From the NCBI GenBank assembly GCA_964549915.1, contig CAZJWX010000013.1:21381-85380 (forward strand): DNA of 64,000 nt. Direction: 5' to 3'. The translations under genes and the position numbers were made by a program. This DNA comes from JAUZRW01 sp964549915 (lineage in GTDB: Bacteria; Chloroflexota; Anaerolineae; Aggregatilineales; Phototrophicaceae). The notes under the pieces were generated by a model. The model searched no databases. It saw only the letters and a list, made by a program, of their open reading frames with translations, and was not told the origin of the DNA. This document shows positions 25,950 to 33,047 of the stretch, in pieces. Positions within the stretch are counted from its first letter, which is position 1. Every line of letters starts with the position of its first letter.

Positions 25950-27125
25950 ATGCTCACAATCCTGGCGTTGATCGCAACCGGGGCGCTCTTTGTCATCGTC
26001 TTGACGTTGATCGGGAATGTGCTCTTCTTTCCGCGCCTGCAACCCAATGACAAGCTAGAAGATCAGCCGCTGATCTCCGTCATGATTCCAGCGCGGAATG
26101 AGGCAGAAGTCATCGGTACAACCCTGCAGAAGCTGCGTGCCCAAACCTATCCCAATTTTGAGGTGCTGCTGCTGGATGATGATTCGTCCGATGGCACCAG
26201 GGAAGTCGCCAGCATCGCCAGCGAAGGCGACATAAGAATCACCATTCACTCCGGCAAACCGTTGCCGCCGCGTTGGAGCGGCAAAAGCTGGGCATGTCAG
26301 CAATTGGCGCAGCAAGCCAGAGGCGACATTCTGCTCTTCACCGATGCGGATGTGCGGTGGGAGCCGGAAGCACTGGCGGCAGTAGTCGCGCTGATGCAGC
26401 GAGGCCACGCCGATATGCTCACAGTCTGGCCTACCCAGGAGACTGCAACATTTGCAGAGCGCTTCACCGTGCCAGCGATGACCTTCGTCATTCTGGGCTA
26501 TTTGCCGATTCTGGGAGTGCACCATATCCCCTTGAGCAGCTTCGCAGCGGCGAATGGGCAGTGCATGGCGTGGAAGCGCAAGACGTACTGGCAAACGGGG
26601 GGCCACGAAGCGGTCGCGGACAATGTGCTGGATGATGTGACACTGGCACGCCTGGCGAAAGCGCGTGGCGGACGCATCCGCATGGCGGACGGCAACAACT
26701 TGATTCACACGCGCATGTACCGGGATTGGCAGACGGCACGCGACGGCTTTGCCAAAAACATCCTCGCGGGCTACGGCAACAGTGTCCCCGCGCTGGTGAT
26801 GGGCGGCGTCTTTCACTGGCTGGTTTTCTTGTTTCCCTGGCTGCTGCTGCTACTGCCTGATTTCCGGTTATGGGGCGCACTGCTGATAGTGCTCGGCATT
26901 GGGGCGCGGGCGCTTTCAGCGGCGTTTGCACACCAACGGCTATTTGATGCTGTCTTCATGCCCGTTTCGGTGCTTCTATTCACGCGCATCGCAGCACAAT
27001 CGATCTACTGGCACTATACGGGCGGCCCACGCTGGAAGGGTCGCAAAATCGCCAAGCAAAGTGAGGATAACAGCACATGGAACGAGCCAACGTCATCGTC
27101 ATCGGCGCAGGCATCGGGGGACTGA
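25950..27125 (+). CDS. Family 2 glycosyltransferase, CruG-like
   Basis: Membrane glycosyltransferase with one N-terminal transmembrane helix and about three C-terminal ones. The GT-A core shows ISVMIPARNEAEVIGTTLQ, LLLDDDSSDGTRE and FTDADVRWEPEA (DxD-type metal site), then NGQCMAWKR and a DDVTLA acid region. The synteny cruF-GT2 and the family match CruG, which glycosylates myxol in cyanobacteria; CruC-type enzymes do the same in green bacteria. It has 391 residues. The last 49 bases overlap the next gene in another frame, and the C-terminal Ser-rich tail is encoded there. The sugar donor is unknown. Confidence 0.82.
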   Translation: MLTILALIATGALFVIVLTLIGNVLFFPRLQPNDKLEDQPLISVMIPARNEAEVIGTTLQKLRAQTYPNFEVLLLDDDSSDGTREVASIASEGDIRITIHSGKPLPPRWSGKSWACQQLAQQARGDILLFTDADVRWEPEALAAVVALMQRGHADMLTVWPTQETATFAERFTVPAMTFVILGYLPILGVHHIPLSSFAAANGQCMAWKRKTYWQTGGHEAVADNVLDDVTLARLAKARGGRIRMADGNNLIHTRMYRDWQTARDGFAKNILAGYGNSVPALVMGGVFHWLVFLFPWLLLLLPDFRLWGALLIVLGIGARALSAAFAHQRLFDAVFMPVSVLLFTRIAAQSIYWHYTGGPRWKGRKIAKQSEDNSTWNEPTSSSSAQASGD

Positions 27126-28561
27126 GTACGGCCATTCGGCTGCGTGCGGCAGGTCATTCCGTGACCGTACTGGAGAAGAATCCGCTGGTCGGTGGGAAAA
27201 TGTACCAGATCGAACGCGATGGCTATCGCTTCGACACAGGGCCTTCGGTCATCACCATGCGCCATGTCTTCGAGGACTTGTTTCGGGCAGCAGGCCGCGA
27301 GCTAGGCGACTACCTGACGCTGCAACACGTGGAACCGATGACGCGCTATTTCTACCGTGATGGCACGATACTGGACGCCAGCAGCGACCTGAGCAAGATG
27401 GCACGACAAATCGAAGCGATTGAACCCCGCGATGTCGAAGGTTACTTGAATTACCTGGCATACGCTGCCCGCATTCATCGCATCACGGGCGAGGTCTTCA
27501 TTTACGACAAGCCCCCGACCCCGGCGAGCTTCGCCAGAGTCCCCGTTTGGGATTGGCTCAAGGCCGATCCGCTGCGGCAAATGAGCGGCGCAATCAATGG
27601 TTTCGTCCGGGCCCCCAAACTGCGGCAATTACTGGGGCGTTTCGCAACTTACGTCGGTGGCAGCCCTTACCGTGCTCCCGCAACGCTCAACGTCATTGCA
27701 CACGTTGAATTGACGGGCGGCGTCTGGTATCCGCACGGTGGCATTTACCGGATCGCAGAAGCATTACAAACCCTGGCTGAAGAAATTGGCGTGGAAATCT
27801 GTACGGATCATCCGGTGCAGCGCATCAACGTGGAAAATGGCCGGGTCAGCGGTGTGACAATCGCGGATGGTCAGACGCTTCCGGCCCAGGCCGTTGTCAG
27901 CAATGTCGATGTCGCAGCCACCTACCAGCATTTGCTCGCGCCGCAGGATGTGCCGCCGCAACGCACTGAGAAAATGAGCAGCTACGATCCATCCTGCTCT
28001 GGTTTTGTCCTCTTGCTGGGTGTCGAAGGTCAACACGAGCAACTCGCCCATCACAACATCTTCTTCAGCGACGACTACCCGGCGGAGTTTGAAGCCATTT
28101 TCAGGCACGGACTGCCCGCTGACGATCCGACGATTTATGTGTCCATCACCTCCAAGAGCGATCCAGAACATGCGCCTGAAGGGCACGAAAACTGGTTCGT
28201 GCTGGTGAATGCCCCGGCACTTTCGGAGCAGTACGACTGGCACGCCAATGCCGAGCACTATCGCGACCTCGTGCTGGGCAAACTCGCGGCAGCAGGCATT
28301 GATGTGCGGGACAAGCTTCGCCACGAGACCATCCTGACTCCGGTCGATTTGCAGGAAATGTCCGGGGCGTGGCGCGGCGCACTCTACGGTCCCTCTGCGA
28401 ACAATCGCTTCGCGGCCTTCATGCGTCCGCACAATCGCAGCAAAGATGTGCAGGGACTGTACTTCGCTGGCGGGACGACGCATCCCGGCGGAGGCGTGCC
28501 GATGGTGATGCTCTCTGGCAAGGTGGCGGCAGAGATGCTGCTGGAAGATTTCGCCCAATGA
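27077..28561 (+). CDS. CrtI-family carotenoid desaturase, CrtD-like
   Basis: FAD-dependent carotenoid desaturase. ANVIVIGAGIGGLSTAIRLR is at residues 4-23, EKNPLVGGKMYQIERDGYRF follows, and YFAGGTTHPGGGVPMVMLSG is the C-terminal signature. At 494 residues it is normal length. Lying after cruF and the glycosyltransferase, it is best placed as the 3',4'-desaturase (CrtD role in Deinococcus and myxol-type pathways) rather than the primary phytoene desaturase, which is coupled to crtB. The ATG at 27077 lies inside the upstream gene behind GAGG. Confidence 0.82.
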   Translation: MERANVIVIGAGIGGLSTAIRLRAAGHSVTVLEKNPLVGGKMYQIERDGYRFDTGPSVITMRHVFEDLFRAAGRELGDYLTLQHVEPMTRYFYRDGTILDASSDLSKMARQIEAIEPRDVEGYLNYLAYAARIHRITGEVFIYDKPPTPASFARVPVWDWLKADPLRQMSGAINGFVRAPKLRQLLGRFATYVGGSPYRAPATLNVIAHVELTGGVWYPHGGIYRIAEALQTLAEEIGVEICTDHPVQRINVENGRVSGVTIADGQTLPAQAVVSNVDVAATYQHLLAPQDVPPQRTEKMSSYDPSCSGFVLLLGVEGQHEQLAHHNIFFSDDYPAEFEAIFRHGLPADDPTIYVSITSKSDPEHAPEGHENWFVLVNAPALSEQYDWHANAEHYRDLVLGKLAAAGIDVRDKLRHETILTPVDLQEMSGAWRGALYGPSANNRFAAFMRPHNRSKDVQGLYFAGGTTHPGGGVPMVMLSGKVAAEMLLEDFAQ

Positions 28562-29460
28562 AAGCCTATTACAGCGATGTCTTCGTGCTCCCCTTGCCCG
28601 AAGGCCACCGCTTTCCCATGCGCAAATATCGCATGCTGCGCGAGCGGATCGTGGCAGAGGGAATACTGCCCGCAGAAAACCTACTTGTGCCCGATGCAGC
28701 AACGGATGAACAGATTCTGCGCTGCCACACAGCAGAATACCTGGGCAAAATCAAAACCGGTACGCTCACCCGGCAGGAGATTCTTCGCATTGGCTTCCCC
28801 TGGTCGCTGGAGATGGTCGAACGTTCACGGCGTTCATCCGGGGCGACGATTTGCGCGGCACGAACGGCGCTGAGTGACGGGGTATCCGCCAATCTGGCCG
28901 GGGGAACGCACCACGCAGGGCGAAGCTTCGGCGCAGGCTACTCGGTCTTCAACGATAGCATGATCGCTGCGCGAGATTTACAGGCTGCCGGGTCGGTCGA
29001 GCGAATCGCCATCATCGATTGTGATGTGCACCAGGGCAATGGCACGGCAGATATCGCCCGCGACGATCCGACGATTTTCACCTTTTCCCTACACGGCGAA
29101 CGTAACTTCCCCTTCCGCAAGATTCCCGGAACGCTGGACATCGGCCTGCACGATGGGACTGGGGACGATGAATACCTGGAGACGCTGGAAATCGCAATTG
29201 AGCGCATCCTGGGGGTCTTTCAGCCAGATTTCATGATTTATCAGTCCGGTGCTGACCCCTACGTGGGAGATCGCCTGGGCAAGCTCTCGCTGAGCAAGGC
29301 CGGGCTGGCAACACGCGACCGATTGGTGTTGTCCTTTTGCCGCGAAGAAGGGTTGCCAGTGGCGGTATCGATGGGGGGCGGCTACGCGGATGACGTGCGC
29401 GAAATCGTGGATATTCATCTGCAAACCATCCGCATCGCCGCCGAATTTGCTATGCGTTGA
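28558..29460 (+). CDS. Histone deacetylase-like zinc amidohydrolase
   Basis: Member of the arginase/deacetylase superfamily (AcuC, HDAC and acetylpolyamine amidohydrolases). The His-His catalytic pair is in GGTHHAGRSFGAGYSVFND, the zinc ligands are in IIDCDVHQGNGTADI and QSGADPYVGDRLG, and GGGYADD holds the Tyr that stabilises the oxyanion. All key residues are present, so it should be active on an acetylated or otherwise acylated amine. At 300 residues it is a compact form. It is the last gene of the coupled operon (ATGA overlap with the desaturase). Its substrate is unknown and a link to carotenoids is not established. Confidence 0.88.
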   Translation: MKAYYSDVFVLPLPEGHRFPMRKYRMLRERIVAEGILPAENLLVPDAATDEQILRCHTAEYLGKIKTGTLTRQEILRIGFPWSLEMVERSRRSSGATICAARTALSDGVSANLAGGTHHAGRSFGAGYSVFNDSMIAARDLQAAGSVERIAIIDCDVHQGNGTADIARDDPTIFTFSLHGERNFPFRKIPGTLDIGLHDGTGDDEYLETLEIAIERILGVFQPDFMIYQSGADPYVGDRLGKLSLSKAGLATRDRLVLSFCREEGLPVAVSMGGGYADDVREIVDIHLQTIRIAAEFAMR

Positions 29461-29946
29461 CTATTCCGCACCTTCCGGCATGGAGGCCATCAAGAGCGTG
29501 AGCGTGCCCTTCTGCACAGCTTTGTCCTCCTGGTTGAGGATGCGCATTTCCAGCGTTACGGTGCCGCCACCGAGCCGTTTGGCTTCTTTCTTCTGCATGA
29601 CCGTCAGTTCAGCGCGAATCGTATCGCCAATGTAGACTGGCACGCTGAACTTCATATCCAGACCACGAAAACCCAGAACGGTCTTTTCCAGGATACCGAG
29701 TTGGTAGGCCTGCCCCACTGCATAGCTCAGCGTGAGCATACCATGTGCCACGCGCTGCCCCATGAAGGAGCCTTTGGCGTATTCGGCGTCGGTGTGCATC
29801 GGGTTGTAGTCTCCCGTCAATCCGGCGAACTGCACCAGGTCGGCCTCGGTGATGGTTCGCCCGCGCGTGACCATCTTCGCACCGACCTCAAATTCTTCGA
29901 AATAGAGGCCGCGCGGGCCATGTTCCGTCATTTTCATATTGTTCAC
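29461..29946 (-). CDS. MaoC-like (R)-specific enoyl-CoA hydratase
   Basis: Hot-dog-fold hydratase acting on acyl-CoA thioesters. GRTITEADLVQFAGLTGDYN and PMHTDAEYAKGS form the hydratase 2 motif with the Asp and His catalytic pair, and RVAHGMLTLSYAVG completes the fold. It has 161 residues; ATG 29937 is an alternative start. It follows two receiver-domain genes on the minus strand by 27 bases, and its stop directly abuts the convergent deacetylase stop. The thioester substrate cannot be deduced. Confidence 0.9.
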   Translation of the reverse strand: MNNMKMTEHGPRGLYFEEFEVGAKMVTRGRTITEADLVQFAGLTGDYNPMHTDAEYAKGSFMGQRVAHGMLTLSYAVGQAYQLGILEKTVLGFRGLDMKFSVPVYIGDTIRAELTVMQKKEAKRLGGGTVTLEMRILNQEDKAVQKGTLTLLMASMPEGAE

Positions 29947-29973
29947 TCCGCGTTGGTTGGTTCTGATCTCATG

Positions 29974-30363
29974 CTAACCAACACGGACAATTTCGCCTAG
30001 TTGCTGGATGATGCCCTTCGTATTCAGCGGTTTGGGGAAATAGGCATCGAAGCCAGCGTCCTTGGCATCTTCCGCCACGCTGACGGAATGATAGGCCGTG
30101 ATCGCGACAACGGGGAGCTTATGCGTTTGCGGGTTATCGCGGATCTTCGCCAGCGTCTCCCAACCATCCATCTCCGGCAGCGCCAGATCCATGATGACAA
30201 TATCCGGTGTCAGCGACTTGAGCATATCGAGGCACTCGACGCCATTATGCGCGATGTGCACCTCAGCGCCATGATGCCGTAGGATTTTCGAGACCATCTG
30301 AATGCTGTCGTACTCGTCCTCCACGACGAGCACACACCATGTATTCGGATTAATTGTTGCCAT
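29974..30363 (-). CDS. Single-domain response regulator (second)
   Basis: Stand-alone CheY-like receiver of 129 residues, without output domain. VLVVEDEYDSIQMV carries the acidic pair, VIMDLALPEMDGWE the phospho-acceptor Asp, VAITAYHSVS the conserved Thr region, and YFPKPLN the Lys. The chosen ATG gives the normal N-terminus. It lies eight bases after a related receiver gene, with which it shares the ALPEMDGWE-type core, so a tandem duplication is likely. Confidence 0.92.
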   Translation of the reverse strand: MATINPNTWCVLVVEDEYDSIQMVSKILRHHGAEVHIAHNGVECLDMLKSLTPDIVIMDLALPEMDGWETLAKIRDNPQTHKLPVVAITAYHSVSVAEDAKDAGFDAYFPKPLNTKGIIQQLGEIVRVG

Positions 30364-30371
30364 AACGGCAC

Positions 30372-30773
30372 TTACTCCCCATTTGTGAATGCCCGCAGGC
30401 AACTCTGGATATCTTCCAGCAACGTATTGATTCGGAACGGTTTGGGAATGTACCCGTCGAATCCAGCTTCCATCACACGCTCTTTATCCCCTGCCATCGC
30501 GTGTGCCGTCAGCGCGATCACGGGCACGGTCAGCAGATGCGGGATTGAGCGCACCTTCTCGAACATTTCCCAACCATCCATCTCCGGCATCGAAAGATCG
30601 AGTAGGATGAAGGTCGGGGTGATTTCGTTGAGGATCGTCAATCCCTCCAAACCGTTGCGCGCGATATGAACATCAGCCCCGTTGTAGAGGAGCACTTTCT
30701 GTGCAACACCCAGGTTATCTGGCTCATCATCAACGATGAGAACAATCCAGTCCTTGATGTCTTCGCTAATCAT
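30372..30773 (-). CDS. Single-domain response regulator (first)
   Basis: Stand-alone receiver of 133 residues. VLIVDDEPDNLGVAQ holds the acidic pair, FILLDLSMPEMDGWE the phosphorylatable Asp, VIALTAHAMAGD the Thr/Ala switch, and YIPKPFR the Lys. It lies downstream of the PAS histidine kinase gene on the same strand, after a gap of about 180 bases in which I see no other gene. It is the likely phosphorylation partner of that kinase. With no output domain, signalling must go through protein contacts. Confidence 0.93.
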   Translation of the reverse strand: MISEDIKDWIVLIVDDEPDNLGVAQKVLLYNGADVHIARNGLEGLTILNEITPTFILLDLSMPEMDGWEMFEKVRSIPHLLTVPVIALTAHAMAGDKERVMEAGFDGYIPKPFRINTLLEDIQSCLRAFTNGE

Positions 30774-30956
30774 CGGTCTATCACTCCACAAAAATCACTC
30801 ACGATCTACTTGTTCTTTTGATTTGGCACGCACTCATAGCGATGCTTACTTAACAAGGTGCCCTGCTAGCCTGTACTGGACTCAACACGGGTTGTTTTGT
30901 GTGAGAAGTGGAATGGCAAATCCACGCCAGTGGCTTCTGCGCGAGGCACAGTCCAT

Positions 30957-32885
30957 TTACTCCACACCAGTCGCTTCGTCGATCTCCGGTACCAGCGGCA
31001 GGGTAACAACAAATGTGCTGCCAGCACCCACCTGGCTCTTCACCCGGACGCTGCCACCCATCATCATGGTCAACTTACGAACAATTGCCAGCCCCAGGCC
31101 CGTACCACCGACCTTACGCTGCGAGCTGCTATCGACCTGCCGAAATTCTTCGAAGATGGTCTCCTGCATGTGCGATGGGATGCCGATGCCGCTGTCTTCG
31201 ACAATCAACTTCCAAGCATCGCTGCCATGTTTGCGAACTTGCAGCCGCACATAACCTTCGTTGGTGAATTTGATGGCGTTCGAGAGCAAATTGGTCGCCA
31301 TCTGGCGGATACGCGCGGGATCACCTTTGATCGTCTCTGGCATCTGCGCATCCAACGACACCTGGAAATCCAGCCCTCGCTCGGATGCCAACACGCTCAT
31401 CTGCCCAACAAGGTCTTCTAACCAGTGCCCGACATGGAAGGGTTTATTGACCAATTCCATGCGCCCCGCCTCAATCTTGGAAAGATCGAGCACATCGTTG
31501 ATGAGTTCCAGCAGATGATCGGCGTTTGCCAGCACGCGCTCCTGGTAATCTCGCTGCTCATTGGTCAGCTCGCCCGTCATGCCTGCCAACTGAATTTCGG
31601 TATAGCCGATGATGGCATTCAAGGGCGTGCGCAATTCGTGTGACATCGTAGCCAGGAACTGCGTGCGCAATTGAGCAATCGCTTCCGCTTGCTGCCGCGC
31701 CACGGCCAGTTCCTGGTTGGCGACCAGCAGTGCACGGTTCTGTGCCTGAATCTTCTCTTCTGCCAACACGCGCTCCGTCACATCAGTACTGATGCCAACA
31801 TAATGCGTTAGCACGCCGTTCTCGTCGTGAATGGGGGCGAGGTTCAGTTCGTTATAGAACAACGTGCCATCCTTACGATAATTCCGCAGCACCTCCGTGA
31901 CAGGCTGTTCGTTCTGGATGGCTTCGCGAATACGCTGAATGCCGGGTTGGTCACGATCATCGCCCTGCAAGAAGCGGCAATTGCGTCCAATGGCTTCCAG
32001 CGCCGTGTAGCCCGTCTTCTTCTCGAAGGCTGGATTGATGTAGATCAGCGGCAAATCCGGCAGACGTGCATCTGCAATCGAAAAACCGGATGGACTGAAT
32101 TCGATTGCCTGTTTGCGAAGCTGTAACTGCATCTCCGTCAGCTTCCGCTGTGTGATGTCCTTGCCGATGCTCCCGATCGCATACAGCCTACCCTCTGCAT
32201 TGTACAACGGAAATTTGGTGGTCAAATATGTGCGCCACCCTTCGGTGACGGGCAACATCTCCTCGAAGTTGCGTGCCGCACGCTCTTCCAGCACAGCACG
32301 ATCGTGATCCCGCAGAATGGTCACAATCGCCTGTGGGAACAGATCAGCATCCGTTTTGCCGAGAATCTCATCGCTCGTATGCCCCATACGTTCGGCAAAT
32401 TCGCGGTTCACCAACTGATACCGCCCGTGCAAATCCCTGAGGCCAACCATCAAACCGGAATTATCCAGGATGGATTGAAGCTGATCTTTCGCTTCTCGTA
32501 GCTGCGCTTCGCTCTTACGAAAGGGCGTGATGTCGCGGAAGACGCAAACGATGTGAACATCATCCCCATGATGCTGACGCAAAATGCTGCCTTCTACATG
32601 CAGGTGAGCGCCATCTTCCGCACGCAATTCAGTCAGTAGTGCGACACAGCCATCCTCATCTCGCAATTCGTTGATGAGCAACTGCACCGCATGGTGCTGC
32701 GTTTCGACGAGCACATCCTGGAAGAAATTGAGCTTCGACAGAGCATCCGCTGGATAGCCCAGTGCGTGACGCCAGTTGGCATTGACATGCACGAAATTCC
32801 CGTCCGGGTCAATCACCTGGACGAGATGCCCTAGCTGCGCCAACAGATCATCGAGCGAAACATCGAGTTGTTCCAGCCCCATCAT
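30957..32885 (-). CDS. Multi-PAS sensor histidine kinase
   Basis: Cytoplasmic or peripheral sensor kinase of 642 residues with no clear transmembrane segment. Three PAS/PAC units come first (around residues 10-130, 135-255 and 260-385). The third contains GRNCRFLQGDDRDQPG, which resembles the flavin-binding NCRFLQ motif of LOV domains. The HisKA phosphoacceptor is in FLATMSHELRTPLNAIIGYT. The ATPase domain has NLLSNAIKFTNEG and GTGLGLAIVRKLT. No receiver or HPt domain is attached; two receivers are encoded just downstream. A LOV-type blue-light sensor is therefore plausible. Confidence 0.93.
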   Translation of the reverse strand: MMGLEQLDVSLDDLLAQLGHLVQVIDPDGNFVHVNANWRHALGYPADALSKLNFFQDVLVETQHHAVQLLINELRDEDGCVALLTELRAEDGAHLHVEGSILRQHHGDDVHIVCVFRDITPFRKSEAQLREAKDQLQSILDNSGLMVGLRDLHGRYQLVNREFAERMGHTSDEILGKTDADLFPQAIVTILRDHDRAVLEERAARNFEEMLPVTEGWRTYLTTKFPLYNAEGRLYAIGSIGKDITQRKLTEMQLQLRKQAIEFSPSGFSIADARLPDLPLIYINPAFEKKTGYTALEAIGRNCRFLQGDDRDQPGIQRIREAIQNEQPVTEVLRNYRKDGTLFYNELNLAPIHDENGVLTHYVGISTDVTERVLAEEKIQAQNRALLVANQELAVARQQAEAIAQLRTQFLATMSHELRTPLNAIIGYTEIQLAGMTGELTNEQRDYQERVLANADHLLELINDVLDLSKIEAGRMELVNKPFHVGHWLEDLVGQMSVLASERGLDFQVSLDAQMPETIKGDPARIRQMATNLLSNAIKFTNEGYVRLQVRKHGSDAWKLIVEDSGIGIPSHMQETIFEEFRQVDSSSQRKVGGTGLGLAIVRKLTMMMGGSVRVKSQVGAGSTFVVTLPLVPEIDEATGVE

Positions 32886-32975
32886 ACTCTATATGCTCCG
32901 TTTGCTTCATTGCATGGCGCGTATCGTACCGCAGGGGTATTTGTGAAACATGAGTGATCTGCGACCATCTCTGAA

Positions 32976-33014
32976 GAAAAATCAACGGCGCTGATTCATC
33001 AATCAACGCCGTTG
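32976..33014 (-). terminator. Rho-independent terminator of hppA
   Basis: On the minus strand CAACGGCG (33014-33007) and CGCCGTTG (32990-32983) form a stem, with an inner TGAT/ATCA extension, followed by a TTTTT run, about 35 bases past the hppA stop. Confidence 0.78.
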
Positions 33015-33047
33015 TAGTGCTCAGCTTATGCGGAACGGAGCCGATAT

